64,000 nt of DNA from Nonomuraea sp. NBC_00507 (GCF_036013525.1 NZ_CP107853.1:4092001-4156000); one strand, 5' to 3'; shown: positions 1 to 9,440, numbered from the stretch's first letter. Notes: generated from the letters alone by a model not told the origin. Translations and numbers: made by a program.

Positions 1-731
1 GAGGCGGCGTTGCGGGTGGTCTCGTTGCCGGCGACCACCAGGAGGAGGATGAAGAGGTCGAATTCGTGCTCGTCGAGAGTTTCGCCGTTCTCGTCCGGCT
101 GCAGGAGTTTGGTGACGATGTCGTTCTTGGGGTTGGCCCTGCGCTGTGCCGCCAGCTGGTTGGCCCAGGCGTAGACCTCCATGGCGGCGGCGGAGCCCTC
201 CTGGGGGTTGGCGGCGTAGTCGGGGTCCTGCGCGCCGATCATCCGGTTGGACCAGGCGAACACCTTGTCGCGGTCGGATACGGGCGCGCCGAGCAACTCG
301 CAGATCACGTAGAGGGGCAGGGGTGCCGCGATTTCGGTGACGAAGTCGATCTCGCCCGTGCACTTGTCGAGGAGGTCGTCGCAGATGTCGCGGATGTGTT
401 GTTCGAGGGCTCCTATGGTCCGGGGGGTGAAGCCCCGGTTGACCAGGGAGCGGCGTCTGGTGTGCTCCGGTGGGTCCTGATTGAGCATCATGAGCCGCTG
501 GAGGGCGATCTGCTCCTCCGTCAGCTCCTCGATCAGGGCGAGCTTGCGGTGCGAGGAAAACAGGTCGGAGTGGCGTGAGACGTGGACGACGTCCTCGTAG
601 CGGGTGACGGCCCAGAAACCGGGCTCGCCTTCATGCCAGTGGACGGGAGAGTTCGCGCGCAGCCAGGCGAACTGGTCATGCGGTGGTCCAGCGGTCGCGT
701 AGCGGTCCCTGTCGACGAGGTCGATATGCAC
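1..731 (-). CDS. cyp125: Cytochrome P450, CYP125-like (C-terminus cut off by window edge)
   Basis: N-terminal two-thirds of a P450 read leftward. CYP125 enzymes oxidise the terminal (C26/C27) carbon of the sterol side chain. Visible landmarks are the segment MLNQDPPEHTRRR followed by GFTPR, typical of the CYP124/125/142 group, and the I-helix oxygen-binding motif AGNETTR at about residues 236-242, right at the window edge. The haem-cysteine loop lies outside. I chose GTG at 731 because AAGAGG sits 9 nt upstream; an in-frame GTG at 740 has the same motif too close. A full KstR-box match lies 42 bp upstream, which places the gene in the sterol regulon with fadA5 and the chs operon. P450 family membership is certain; the CYP125 subfamily is probable and CYP142 or CYP124 are alternatives. 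Confidence 0.85.
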   Translation of the reverse strand, partial: MHIDLVDRDRYATAGPPHDQFAWLRANSPVHWHEGEPGFWAVTRYEDVVHVSRHSDLFSSHRKLALIEELTEEQIALQRLMMLNQDPPEHTRRRSLVNRGFTPRTIGALEQHIRDICDDLLDKCTGEIDFVTEIAAPLPLYVICELLGAPVSDRDKVFAWSNRMIGAQDPDYAANPQEGSAAAMEVYAWANQLAAQRRANPKNDIVTKLLQPDENGETLDEHEFDLFILLLVVAGNETTRNAA

Positions 732-772
732 CTGGGTCACCCTCTTGATCAAACGCTTGGTTACACCCGTAC

Positions 773-786
773 TGAAACGTGTTCTA
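773..786. promoter_or_regulatory. KstR box upstream of the CYP125-like gene
   Basis: TGAAACGTGTTCTA fits the published KstR consensus TnnAACnnGTTnnA at all eight defined positions. It lies 42 bp upstream of the P450 start, where a repressor would block the promoter. The rest of the 732-1093 interval holds this site and the fucose-operon control region; I see no gene in it. Confidence 0.75.
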
Positions 787-1061
787 TTACGGTCCTGTAC
801 GGCCGTCAAGGAGAGTGAATGGTGGCCTCGCTGTTTCGCCTCGTGCCGTCGCCGCGCTGCGAGGCTCACCTGTGGCCTTGCTCGACCTCCGATGTCTCTT
901 CCCGTGGACATTTCGGCAGCGTGGACGCGGTTCTCCGGACGGTAAACCCGGTTCACAGATCGGGCTTAGCTCTTTGCGAAGAATCTCCAGGTCACGGATC
1001 GGATGTTTCCCTCTTCTCACCCTTGACACATACCGGTAGCTCACACGAGCATCTGGAGACG

Positions 1062-1076
1062 AGACATCCGATGTAT
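1062..1076 (+). promoter_or_regulatory. Putative GntR operator of the L-fucose operon
   Basis: AGACATCCGATGTAT, nearly palindromic, shares GACATCnGATGT with the perfect palindrome over the start of the GntR gene (11980-11996). A TTGACA hexamer lies upstream at 1023-1028, without an obvious -10 partner. The RBS GAAGGA (1082-1087) and the GTG start at 1094 follow. Its position between promoter and gene suits a repressor released by a pathway intermediate. Confidence 0.65.
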
Positions 1077-1093
1077 ATGATGAAGGATGCGGT

Positions 1094-1939
1094 GTGAAGC
1101 TGCTGCGAGTAGGACCTGTCGGACAGGAGCGGCCGGCCGTGCTGGATGACGCCGGCAACCTGCGCGACATAGGAGAGCCTGAGATCGATGGCGCCTTTCT
1201 CGCCTCCGGGGGAGTGGCACGCGTCCGCGAGGCGCTCGAGCGCGGTGACCTGCCGGTCATCGACGTCGAGGGGCTGCGCGTCGGCGCGCCGATCGCGCGA
1301 CCGGGCAAGATCGTCTGCATCGGCCTGAACTACAGCGACCACGCCGCGGAATCAGGCTTGGAGGCGCCGGCGGAGCCGGTCGTGTTCATGAAGGCTCCCA
1401 ACACCGTGATCGGCCCGTACGACGAGGTGCTCGTGCCGCGGGGGAGCGTGAAGACCGACTGGGAGGTCGAGCTGGCCGTGATCATCGGCCAGAAGGCCCG
1501 TTATCTGAGCAGCAAAGAGGAAGCGCTGGGTGTGATCGCCGGCTATGCGGTCGCCAACGACGTGTCCGAGCGCGAATTCCAGCTCGAGCGCGGCGGGCAG
1601 TGGGACAAAGGCAAGTCGTGCGAGACGTTCAACCCCCTCGGCCCGTGGCTGGTGACGGCCGACGAGGTCGGCGACCCGCAGAGCCTGTCGCTGCGGCTCT
1701 GGGTCAACGGCGAGCGCCGCCAGGACGGCGACACCAAGAACATGATCTTCGATGTGGCGGAGATCGTGCGTTACCTCAGCCAGTTCATGGTGCTGGAGCC
1801 GGGCGACGTCATCAATACGGGCACGCCGGCCGGTGTGGCCATGGGGATGCCTGGGCAGCCGTACCTGAAGGCCGGCGACGTGATGGAGCTGGAGATCGAG
1901 GGGCTGGGGCGGCAGCGGCAGACGGTGGGGCAGGCATGA
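1094..1939 (+). CDS. Fumarylacetoacetate hydrolase family; probable 2,4-diketo-3-deoxy-L-fuconate hydrolase
   Basis: A 281-residue FAH-fold enzyme. The C-terminal two-thirds carries the family signature: [12 protein letters not shown] at about 75-86, the metal-binding acidic residues in DWEVELAV at about 121-128, [14 protein letters not shown] and the INTGTPAGV loop. In the non-phosphorylative L-fucose pathway this family cleaves 2,4-diketo-3-deoxy-L-fuconate to pyruvate and L-lactate; the two genes that would make that substrate follow directly. Start is GTG with RBS GAAGGA 6 nt upstream. The stop overlaps the next ATG (ATGA). Related FAH enzymes act on acylpyruvates, so the substrate rests on the neighbours. 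Confidence 0.85.
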   Translation: MKLLRVGPVGQERPAVLDDAGNLRDIGEPEIDGAFLASGGVARVREALERGDLPVIDVEGLRVGAPIARPGKIVCIGLNYSDHAAESGLEAPAEPVVFMKAPNTVIGPYDEVLVPRGSVKTDWEVELAVIIGQKARYLSSKEEALGVIAGYAVANDVSEREFQLERGGQWDKGKSCETFNPLGPWLVTADEVGDPQSLSLRLWVNGERRQDGDTKNMIFDVAEIVRYLSQFMVLEPGDVINTGTPAGVAMGMPGQPYLKAGDVMELEIEGLGRQRQTVGQA

Positions 1940-3237
1940 CCGGAGCAGGGGCGACATACAAGATCGTCGGGATGGAGACGCACGATGTGCGGTTCCCGAC
2001 GTCGCGGCAGCTGGACGGGTCGGATGCGATGAATCCGGACCCCGACTACTCCGCAGCTTATGTCGTGGTCAAGACCGATGACGGGTTCGAGGGGCACGGG
2101 TTCGCGTTCACCATCGGGCGTGGGAACGACATTCAGACGACCGCCATCAGCGCGCTCGAGCCGTACGTGCTGGGCAGGGACGTCGAGGATCTCGGCACCC
2201 TGTACAAGGACATGGTCAACGACTCGCAACTGCGCTGGCTGGGGCCGGAGAAGGGCGTCATGCACATGGCGATCTCCGCCGTGGTCAACGCCCTGTGGGA
2301 TCTCAAGGCCAAACGGGCGGGCAAGCCGTTGTGGCGACTGCTGTCCGAGATGTCCCCTGAGGAGATCGTCGATCTCATCGACTTCCGCTACCTGAGCGAC
2401 GCGCTGACTCCGGACGAAGCCCTCCAAATCCTGAGAAATGCGGAAGACGGTAAGGAAGAGCGGATAAATCAGCTCATCGAGGTTGGTTACCCCGCTTACA
2501 CGACCTCGCCGGGGTGGCTCGGGTACGACGACGAGAAGTTGCGGCGGCTCTGCAAGGAGGCCCTGGAGCAGGGGTTCGGGCAGATCAAGCTCAAGGTCGG
2601 CGCGGACCTCGACGACGACCGGCGCCGTTTCCGGGTGGCCAGGGAGGTGTGCGGCCCCGATTTCCCGATCGCGATCGACGCCAACCAGCGCTGGGACGTC
2701 GGCTCGGGCATCGCGTGGATCAACGCGTTGCGTGAGTTCAACCCCCACTGGGTCGAGGAGCCGACCAGCCCCGACGACGTGCTCGGGCACGCCGCCATCG
2801 CCAAGGGCATCGAGCCCATCCCGGTGGCGACCGGCGAGCACGTGCAGAACCGCATTGTGTTCAAGCAACTGCTGCAGGCCAAGGCGATCTCCTACCTGCA
2901 GATCGACTCCGCCCGCGTCGGGGGGGTCAACGAGAACCTGGCGATCCTGCTGCTCGCGGCCAAGTTCGGGATCCCGGTGTGCCCGCACGCGGGCGGCGTC
3001 GGGCTGTGCGAGCTGGTGCAGCACCTGTCGATGTTCGACTACGTGGCGATCACCGGGACCATGGAAGGCCGCGTGATCGAATACGTCGACCACCTGCACG
3101 AGCACTTCGTCGACCCGGTCGTGATCCGTGACGGCCGCTACGTCGCCCCGGCCGCGCCGGGCTTCAGCGCGGAGATGCACCCCGAGTCGATCGCCGCGCA
3201 CACCTTCCCCGGCGGCGAGGTCTGGAGGGACGTGTGA
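1936..3237 (+). CDS. L-fuconate dehydratase, enolase superfamily
   Basis: A 433-residue mandelate-racemase-type enolase-superfamily enzyme that would dehydrate L-fuconate to 2-keto-3-deoxy-L-fuconate. The catalytic features are present: KLKVG (KxK lysine), the metal-ligand strands [19 protein letters not shown] and ATGEH, and the catalytic histidine in CPHAGG. The C-terminus ([18 protein letters not shown]) is characteristic of fuconate dehydratases. The reading frame stays open upstream, but the ATG at 1936 overlapping the previous stop gives the usual family length and N-terminus. It is the second gene of the operon and is translationally coupled on both sides. Confidence 0.9.
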   Translation: MTGAGATYKIVGMETHDVRFPTSRQLDGSDAMNPDPDYSAAYVVVKTDDGFEGHGFAFTIGRGNDIQTTAISALEPYVLGRDVEDLGTLYKDMVNDSQLRWLGPEKGVMHMAISAVVNALWDLKAKRAGKPLWRLLSEMSPEEIVDLIDFRYLSDALTPDEALQILRNAEDGKEERINQLIEVGYPAYTTSPGWLGYDDEKLRRLCKEALEQGFGQIKLKVGADLDDDRRRFRVAREVCGPDFPIAIDANQRWDVGSGIAWINALREFNPHWVEEPTSPDDVLGHAAIAKGIEPIPVATGEHVQNRIVFKQLLQAKAISYLQIDSARVGGVNENLAILLLAAKFGIPVCPHAGGVGLCELVQHLSMFDYVAITGTMEGRVIEYVDHLHEHFVDPVVIRDGRYVAPAAPGFSAEMHPESIAAHTFPGGEVWRDV

Positions 3238-3968
3238 CGCTGAAAGCGATCGTGACCGGCGGCGGGTCCGGGATCGGACTGGCGGCTGCCGCCTTGTTCG
3301 CCGAGCGCGGCATGAAGGTGGCCTGCCTGGACCTCACTCCGCCGGGCGAGCCGTTCATCGGGATCAAGGTGGACGTCACCGACGACGCCGCGGTGCGCGC
3401 CGCGGTGGCCGACGCCGCCGACCGGCTCGGCGGCGTCGACGTGCTCGTCAACAACGCCGGCATCGGCGCGCAGGGCACCATCGAGGACAACTCGGACAGT
3501 GAGTGGCATCGGGTGTTCGACGTCAACGTGCTCGGCATGGTCCGGGTGGCGCGGGCGGCGCTGCCGTACCTCAGGAAGTCCCCCCATGCCGCCATCGTCA
3601 ACACCTGCTCGATCGCCGCGACGGCGGGCCTGCCTCAGCGGGCCCTCTACAGCGCGACGAAGGGCGCGGTGTTGTCGCTGACGCTGGCGATGGCCGCGGA
3701 CCACCTCCGCGAGGGCATCCGGGTCAACTGCGTCAATCCCGGGACCGCGGACACCCCGTGGGTCAGCAGACTGCTCGGCTCGGCCCCCGATCCGGAGGCG
3801 GAGCGGGCGGCACTCAACGCCAGGCAGCCGATGGGCCGCCTGGTCACCGCGGAAGAGGTCGCCGCGGCCATCGTCTACCTGGCCAGCCCCGAGGCCGGTG
3901 CGACCACCGGGACCGCGCTCGCGGTCGACGGCGGCATGCAGGGGCTCCGGCTCCGGCCAATCGATTAA
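3234..3968 (+). CDS. SDR dehydrogenase; probable 2-keto-3-deoxy-L-fuconate dehydrogenase
   Basis: A 244-residue classical short-chain dehydrogenase: TGGGSGIG nucleotide-binding motif near the N-terminus, NNAG, catalytic YSATK, and the C-terminal VDGGM turn. In the pathway inferred here it oxidises 2-keto-3-deoxy-L-fuconate to the 2,4-diketo acid that the FAH-family hydrolase cleaves. Start is GTG overlapping the previous stop (GTGA). SDR family is certain. The substrate is inferred from position between the dehydratase and a sugar ABC transporter; L-fucose dehydrogenase is an alternative, but an aldo/keto reductase at the operon end fits that step better. Confidence 0.88.
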   Translation: MTLKAIVTGGGSGIGLAAAALFAERGMKVACLDLTPPGEPFIGIKVDVTDDAAVRAAVADAADRLGGVDVLVNNAGIGAQGTIEDNSDSEWHRVFDVNVLGMVRVARAALPYLRKSPHAAIVNTCSIAATAGLPQRALYSATKGAVLSLTLAMAADHLREGIRVNCVNPGTADTPWVSRLLGSAPDPEAERAALNARQPMGRLVTAEEVAAAIVYLASPEAGATTGTALAVDGGMQGLRLRPID

Positions 3969-3983
3969 GGAAGGTACCCCCCC

Positions 3984-5009
3984 ATGAAGTTCGGACGGGT
4001 GATCGCAGGTGCGGCCCTAGTAGCGGTCGTCACCGCTTGCGGCTCAGGGACGTCCACGACGGCAGCAGGAAGCGGCGGCGGCAAGGTCGGCATCGACCAC
4101 CCCCGGGCCGACTCTGACTTCTGGAACTCCTACATCAAATACGTCCCCCAGAAGGCGGGCGAGCTCAAGGTGGACCTCATGCCCGCCACGAACTCGCAGA
4201 ACGACGTGGCCAAGCTGGTCAACAACGTGCAGGCGTTGACCGGCCAGGGCGCCAAGGCGATCGTCATGGCCCCGCAGGACACCGGCGCCATCGCCAACAC
4301 GCTGCAACAGCTCGAGAACAAGAAGATCCCCGTCGTGACCGTCGACACCCGGCCGGACAAGGGCAAGGTCTTCATGGTCGTACGCGCCGACAACCGCGCG
4401 TACGGGACCAAGGCCTGCGAGTTCCTCGGCGACAAGCTCGGCGGCAAGGGCAAGGTCGTCCAGCTCCAGGGCGCGCTCAGCTCGATCAACGGCCGTGACC
4501 GGTCCGAGGCGTTCCTGGAGTGCATGAAGACCAAGTTCCCCGGGATCACGGTGTTCAGCGAGCCGACCGAGTGGGAGGGCAGCAAGGCCGCGTCCATGCT
4601 CCAGACCCGCCTGGAGCAGAACCCCGACATCAAGGGCATCTATATGCACGCCGGCGGCGTCCACCTGGCGCCGACGCTGCAGACGCTCAAGCAGAAGGGG
4701 CTGCTCGTCCCGCCGGCCGACTCCAAGCACATCTTCGTGGTCTCCAACGACGGGATCCCGCAGGAGTACGAGGCGATCAGGAAGGGCGAGATCGACGCCA
4801 CGGTGTCGCAGCCGGCCGACCTCTACGCCCAGTACGCGCTCTTCTACGCCAAGGCCGCGCTGGAGGGCAAGACGTTCAAGGCGGGCCCGACGGACCACGA
4901 CAGCACGATCATCCAGCTTCCGAACGGCCTAGAGGACCAGCTCCCCGCGCCGCTTGTCACGAAGGACAACGTGGACGACAAGAGCCTCTGGGGTAACCAG
5001 GTCAAGTGA
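3984..5009 (+). CDS. Sugar ABC transporter substrate-binding lipoprotein
   Basis: A 341-residue type-I periplasmic-binding-fold protein. The N-terminus has a lipoprotein signal with a lipobox ending VVTAC (Cys at about 19) and a short Gly/Ser linker. The remainder resembles ribose/rhamnose-type binding proteins (NDVAKLVNNVQ, AIVMAPQDTGAI, IPVVTVDTRPD, DGIPQEYEAI). It should capture the sugar outside the membrane and deliver it to the permease encoded two genes on. RBS GGAAGG precedes the ATG. L-fucose or a related 6-deoxy sugar is inferred from the flanking catabolic genes. Confidence 0.9.
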   Translation: MKFGRVIAGAALVAVVTACGSGTSTTAAGSGGGKVGIDHPRADSDFWNSYIKYVPQKAGELKVDLMPATNSQNDVAKLVNNVQALTGQGAKAIVMAPQDTGAIANTLQQLENKKIPVVTVDTRPDKGKVFMVVRADNRAYGTKACEFLGDKLGGKGKVVQLQGALSSINGRDRSEAFLECMKTKFPGITVFSEPTEWEGSKAASMLQTRLEQNPDIKGIYMHAGGVHLAPTLQTLKQKGLLVPPADSKHIFVVSNDGIPQEYEAIRKGEIDATVSQPADLYAQYALFYAKAALEGKTFKAGPTDHDSTIIQLPNGLEDQLPAPLVTKDNVDDKSLWGNQVK

Positions 5010-6490
5010 TGAACATTCACGTTGAAGCCCGAAACGTCGTCAAGCGCTTCGGCCCCACCGTGGCGCTCAACGGCGCGAAGATCGCCATCGCCGAGGGCGA
5101 GACCCATGCGCTGGTCGGTCGCAACGGCGCGGGCAAGTCCACCCTGGTGTCGATCCTCACCGGGCTCCAGCAGGCTGACGAGGGCGAGGTGCTGTTCTCC
5201 GGACAGGCGGCGCCCGCCCTCGCGGACCGCGACGCCTGGCGGCAGCGTGTCGCCTGCGTCTACCAGAAGTCCACGATCATCCCGGCGCTGACGGTCGCGG
5301 AAAACCTCTTCCTCAACCGCCAGACGGACCGCCCCGGCCCGATCGCCTGGCGCGCGCTGCGAGCCAGGGCGCGCGAGCTGCTGGAAACGTATGAGGTGGA
5401 CGTGGACGCGCAGGCGCTGGCCGGGGACCTGAGCGTGGAGCAGCGCCAGCTCGTGGAGATCGCTCGCGCGCTGTCGTTCGGCGCGAGGTTCATCATCCTC
5501 GACGAGCCCACCGCCCGGCTGGACGGGCCGGCCATCGAGCGGTTGTTCGCGCGCATGCGCTCGCTGCGCGAGCAGGGCGTCACGATGATGTACATCTCGC
5601 ACCACCTCGACGAGGTGTACGAGATCTGCCAGAGCGTCACGGTCTTCCGTGACGCCCGGCACATCGTGACCAGGCCGGTCGCCGACCTGCCGCACGACGA
5701 GCTGGTCGCCGCGATGACGGGGGAGGTCACGGCCGCGTACGCGTCCCGCTCCCGCACCCCCGGCGACCGGGTGGTGCTGTCGGGCGAGGGCCTGTCGCTG
5801 GCCGGCCGCTACGCAGATATTGATATTTCGGTTAAATCCGGCGAGGTCGTCGGCCTCGCCGGCTCCGCGAGCAGCGGCAAGGTCGGCCTGGCCGAGACCC
5901 TGGTCGGGCTGCGCAAGGCCGACGCGGGCACGGTCACGGTCAACGGCGCCCGGGTCAAGCCGGGCGATGTGCCGGCGGCCATGAAGGCCGGGCTCGGATT
6001 CGTGCCCGAGGATCGGCACCACGAGGGCTTCATCCCGCTCCTGTCCGTGGGGGAGAACGCCACGTTCCCGATCGCCCGCAAGCTGGGCCGCTACGGCATC
6101 GTCTCGCCGATGCGCCGCCGCGCCAAGGCCGAGCAGATGATCGGGACCCTGGACATCAAGACCGAAGGCCCCGATCAACCCGTCGGCGACCTGTCCGGGG
6201 GGAACGCGCAGAAAGTGGTGTTCGCGAGGGCGCTCGTGGATGACCCGACGGTGCTGGTCGTGATCAACCCGACCGCCGGCGTCGACGTCAAGGCCAAACA
6301 GGCCCTGCTCGGCGCCGTCGAGGACGCGGTCGAGAGGGGCGCGGGGGCGGTTGTGGTCTCCGATGAGCTCGACGACCTGCGGATCTGCGATCGCGTGCTG
6401 GTGATGTTCCACGGCAAGGTCGTGAAGGACGTGCCGCGTGGGTGGACCGACCACGAGCTCGTGGCCGTGATGGAAGGCATAGAAGATTGA
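5009..6490 (+). CDS. Sugar ABC transporter ATPase with two nucleotide-binding domains
   Basis: About 493 residues, RbsA/XylG-type, with tandem ATPase domains. Domain 1 is complete: Walker A GRNGAGKST, a Q-loop region, LSVEQRQ as the signature, Walker B FIILDEPT and the H-loop ISHH. Domain 2 has a normal signature (LSGGNAQK) but a degenerate Walker A (GSASSGK) and Walker B reading VLVVINPT, so the acidic pair of the usual LDEPT is missing. Only one site probably hydrolyses ATP. Start is ATG at 5009 overlapping the previous stop; GTG at 5006 is the in-frame alternative. Confidence 0.92.
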   Translation: MNIHVEARNVVKRFGPTVALNGAKIAIAEGETHALVGRNGAGKSTLVSILTGLQQADEGEVLFSGQAAPALADRDAWRQRVACVYQKSTIIPALTVAENLFLNRQTDRPGPIAWRALRARARELLETYEVDVDAQALAGDLSVEQRQLVEIARALSFGARFIILDEPTARLDGPAIERLFARMRSLREQGVTMMYISHHLDEVYEICQSVTVFRDARHIVTRPVADLPHDELVAAMTGEVTAAYASRSRTPGDRVVLSGEGLSLAGRYADIDISVKSGEVVGLAGSASSGKVGLAETLVGLRKADAGTVTVNGARVKPGDVPAAMKAGLGFVPEDRHHEGFIPLLSVGENATFPIARKLGRYGIVSPMRRRAKAEQMIGTLDIKTEGPDQPVGDLSGGNAQKVVFARALVDDPTVLVVINPTAGVDVKAKQALLGAVEDAVERGAGAVVVSDELDDLRICDRVLVMFHGKVVKDVPRGWTDHELVAVMEGIED

Positions 6491-7476
6491 CCACTTTGAC
6501 CGCACCGATTCCCCGGGTACGCCTGGCCAGGTTCCGTGACCTGACGCTCGTACCAGTGATCGCGATCCTGCTCGTCGTCGGCGCGATCCTGGACCCGACC
6601 TTCCTGACCGCGGGCAACCTGACGAACGTGCTGCAGCAGCAGTCGGCGATCTCGCTCCTCGTCCTGGCCGAGGCCATGATCCTGATCGCCGGCAAGTTCG
6701 ACCTGTCGCTGGAGTCGACAGTCGGCACCGCGCCCGCGATCGCGGTGATGCTGGTGATCCCGGTGTCGGCCGGGGGGTTCGGCATCGGGCTGCCCGGCGC
6801 GCTGGCGATTCCGCTCGCGCTGCTGATCGGCGCGGCCATCGGCGCCTTCAACGGGTTTCTGATCATCAGGTTCCAGCTGTCGGCGTTCATCGTCACGCTG
6901 GCCATGCTGATCATCGTGCACGGGCTCCTGCTGGGGCCGACCGAGGGCAAGACGCTGTTCGAGCTCCCCGACTCGATCATCTACCTGGGCGGCGCCACGT
7001 GGCTCGGACTGCCCGCGGCCATCTGGATCGCCGGGCTGCTGTTCGTGGCCGGGATCTTCGGCCTCGGCTACTTCCGGATCGGCCGCTCGCTGTACGCCAT
7101 CGGCGGCAACATCGACGCCGCCCGCGCCGCCGGCATCCGCGTGGACCGGGTGCTGTACGGCGTGTTCATCGTCGGCGGGACGCTGGCCGCGCTCGCCGGC
7201 GTGCTGGAGACCGGGCGCCTCGGCGCGATCGGCAACAACATGGGCGTCGGCTGGATCTTCATGGTGTTCGCCGCGGCGGTCATCGGCGGCGTGAGCATGG
7301 ACGGCGGCAAGGGCACGATCCTCGGCGCGCTCACCGGTGTGCTGGTGATCGGCCTGGTGCAGAACATCCTGACGCTCATCGGCGTCTCCGGGTTCTGGCA
7401 GCCGGTGATCTACGGCGGCATCATCCTGATCGCACTGATGATCAGCCGAATCGCGGGTGGAAAGGCACAAGATTGA
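6487..7476 (+). CDS. Sugar ABC transporter permease
   Basis: A 329-residue, strongly hydrophobic BPD_transp_2-family permease (RbsC-like) with about eight to ten membrane segments and the cytoplasmic loop around FRIGRSLYAIGGN and AARAAGIRVDRV typical of the family. A single permease gene implies a homodimeric channel. It starts with TTG overlapping the ATPase stop (TTGA), with GGAAGG about 9 nt upstream. The open frame extends further upstream, but inside the ATPase gene. Confidence 0.92.
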   Translation: MTTLTAPIPRVRLARFRDLTLVPVIAILLVVGAILDPTFLTAGNLTNVLQQQSAISLLVLAEAMILIAGKFDLSLESTVGTAPAIAVMLVIPVSAGGFGIGLPGALAIPLALLIGAAIGAFNGFLIIRFQLSAFIVTLAMLIIVHGLLLGPTEGKTLFELPDSIIYLGGATWLGLPAAIWIAGLLFVAGIFGLGYFRIGRSLYAIGGNIDAARAAGIRVDRVLYGVFIVGGTLAALAGVLETGRLGAIGNNMGVGWIFMVFAAAVIGGVSMDGGKGTILGALTGVLVIGLVQNILTLIGVSGFWQPVIYGGIILIALMISRIAGGKAQD

Positions 7477-8405
7477 CGATCGAGCTGCCCAGATACGGGC
7501 TCGGCGGCGCGCCGCTCGGCAACCTCTTCCAGGAGGTGACGGACGAGCAGGCCCGCGCCACGGTGGACGCGGCATGGGACAGCGGCGTGCGCTTGTTCGA
7601 CACCGCGCCGCACTACGGGCTGGGCCTGTCAGAGCGGCGTCTGGGCACCGCGCTGGCCGGCCGCTCGGACTACGTCCTGTCGACCAAGGTCGGCCGCCTG
7701 CTCGTCCCTTCTTCCGGCCCCGGTCGTGACCAAGAAGGCTTCGACGTGCCGGCCCAGCTGGAGCGGGTGTGGGACTTCTCACGCGACGGCGTACGCCGGT
7801 CGCTGGAGGAGTCCCTGGAACGGCTGGGCCTGCCCGCCGTCCACGTCGCGCTGATCCACGACCCGGACGATCACCTGGACCAGGCGATCGCCGAGGCGTA
7901 CCCGGCACTGGCCGAGTTGCGGGCCGACGGTGGGGTGCAGGCGATCGGCGTCGGCATGAACCAGTGGCAGGCGCCACTGCGCTTCGTCCAGGAGACCGAC
8001 ATCGACGTCGTCATGCTCGCCGGCCGCTACACGTTGCTCGACCAGTCCGGCCTCCCGTTGCTGGAGGAGTGCGTGAAACGCGGTGTCAGGGTGCTGGCGG
8101 CCGGCGTCTTCAACAGCGGCATCCTGGCCACGGACAGGCCGGCGGGCACGTACAACTACCAGCCGGCGCCGGCGGCGCTGGTGGAGCGGGCCACCAGGAT
8201 CGCCGGGGTCTGCGAACGCCACGGCGTCTCGCTGCCCCAGGCCGCCATGGCCTTCCCTCTCCGCCACCCGGCCGTCGCGACCATCGTCCTGGGTGCCCGC
8301 ACGCCGGACGAGGTCACCGCGAACGCCGCCCTGTGGTCCCGGCCGGTGCCTGAGGAGCTGTGGGAGGAGCTGGAGTCGAAGGGGCTTCTGTCCCAGGAGC
8401 GCTAG
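7473..8405 (+). CDS. Aldo/keto reductase; probable L-fucose dehydrogenase
   Basis: A 310-residue AKR-family TIM barrel. N-terminal YGLGGAPLGNLF, the catalytic DTAPHYG tyrosine at about 48, STKVGR, and LIHDPDDH are typical of the D-threo-aldose 1-dehydrogenase/L-fucose dehydrogenase group. It would oxidise L-fucose (or a similar 6-deoxy aldose) to the lactone, feeding fuconate to the dehydratase. No lactonase gene is seen; the lactone may open spontaneously or through an enzyme elsewhere. Start is TTG in a TTGA overlap with the permease. It closes the seven-gene operon; GCCTG-CT-CAGGC, a weak stem, follows the stop. Confidence 0.85.
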   Translation: MTIELPRYGLGGAPLGNLFQEVTDEQARATVDAAWDSGVRLFDTAPHYGLGLSERRLGTALAGRSDYVLSTKVGRLLVPSSGPGRDQEGFDVPAQLERVWDFSRDGVRRSLEESLERLGLPAVHVALIHDPDDHLDQAIAEAYPALAELRADGGVQAIGVGMNQWQAPLRFVQETDIDVVMLAGRYTLLDQSGLPLLEECVKRGVRVLAAGVFNSGILATDRPAGTYNYQPAPAALVERATRIAGVCERHGVSLPQAAMAFPLRHPAVATIVLGARTPDEVTANAALWSRPVPEELWEELESKGLLSQER

Positions 8406-8558
8406 GCCTGCTCAGGCGTTTGCATTGGGGTTGGATGCTCGGTCCTGGTGCGTTGTTGGAGCGACCGATAACGCCCGCGGGTGTGCCTGGCGTGAAAATG
8501 GGTACGCGGGTGGATTCTCGCTGGAACACAAAGCAGGGCAACCAGGTACGGGGGCGTC

Positions 8559-9155
8559 ATGCCTGGAAAGATGCATTTGGCTCTAGCCGTCATGCTGGGC
8601 ACGGGAACGGCAGGTCTCGCGGTCGCCGGGACAGCGGAGGTAAAGCTGGCGCAACCGGCGGCCGAGGCTGTCATCAAGGATGTCGATGGCAAGAGTGTCG
8701 GCTCACTGCGTGTGGACAGCGGGGATTCCGGCACGTCCAAAATCACCGTTGCCGTCAGCGGCCTCCCCGCCGGGTATCACGGCTTTCACGTTCACACCAA
8801 GGGAGTCTGCGATCCCAGATCGACCGACCCCTCCACCGGCAGCCCGTTCTTCAGCGCGGGCGGTCACTTCGACCTCGGCTCCGGGAGCCACCCGGACCAC
8901 TCCGGCGACCTGCCCGCCCTCCTCGTGAGCGCGGACGGCGCAGGCAGCGCGACCACTGCCACCGACCGATTCCGAGTTGAGCAGCTTTTCGACGGCGACG
9001 GCAGCGCCATCATCATCCACGCCGGACGGGACAACCAGGCCAATATCCCGGACCGCTACCGCCAGACGAATGGCAAGGCCGGCCCCGATGACGAGACCCT
9101 CAAGACGGGGGACTCCGGCGGCCGCATCGCCTGCGGCGTGATCAAAGAACGCTAA
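8559..9155 (+). CDS. sodC: Secreted Cu/Zn superoxide dismutase
   Basis: A 198-residue protein with an N-terminal signal-like hydrophobic stretch (about 5-25). All metal-site positions are recognisable: GFHVHTKGVC (H77, H79), GGHF (H103), H111, H114 and D117 in HSGDLP, and HAG (H154). The disulphide pair is C84 with C192 near the C-terminus. The loop between the zinc ligands is shorter than in classical SodC. It converts superoxide outside the membrane. It stands alone, 150 bp after the fucose operon. The ATG at 8559 is used; ATG at 8571 is possible. Confidence 0.9.
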   Translation: MPGKMHLALAVMLGTGTAGLAVAGTAEVKLAQPAAEAVIKDVDGKSVGSLRVDSGDSGTSKITVAVSGLPAGYHGFHVHTKGVCDPRSTDPSTGSPFFSAGGHFDLGSGSHPDHSGDLPALLVSADGAGSATTATDRFRVEQLFDGDGSAIIIHAGRDNQANIPDRYRQTNGKAGPDDETLKTGDSGGRIACGVIKER

Positions 9156-9300
9156 CGCCTCAGGTAGGCGGCCGAGGTGAGGTGGGACTGCATTGCCAGG
9201 GTGGCACCCTTCAGGGTCTTCGCTGACGGCATGGCCATTACTTGATGGCCGTACTGGCGTCAGACAGCCCTTAGGGGGTCCGAGGCGGATGCAGCGGGCG

Positions 9301-9440
9301 GCCCGAGCACGCGTGGCAGCCGCGCAGGTGTGGGGGCTCGTGCACGCGTGGGCCGCCTGTGCACGCTTGGGCCCGCGCACGACGTGGGCCCGCGCACGAC
9401 GTGGGCCTGTGCACGGTGGGTCGCCTGCGCACGTGCGAGG
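9301..9440. repeat. GC-rich degenerate tandem repeats between sodC and the GNAT gene
   Basis: A perfect 17-bp tandem duplication (GCCCGCGCACGACGTGG at 9371-9387 and 9388-9404) sits within a longer run of degenerate units built on GCACG...GTGGGCC. The 9156-9560 interval has no convincing gene; short frames in it have repeat-driven composition. Confidence 0.7.

Noticed and set aside
773..1093. Short frames between the P450 and fucose operon
   Set aside because: None has an RBS or family-like sequence; the interval is explained by two divergent control regions.
1600..3237. Longer fuconate dehydratase starting at 1600
   Set aside because: The extra 112 codons are out-of-frame reading of the FAH-family gene; ATG 1936 overlaps that gene's stop and gives the normal family N-terminus.
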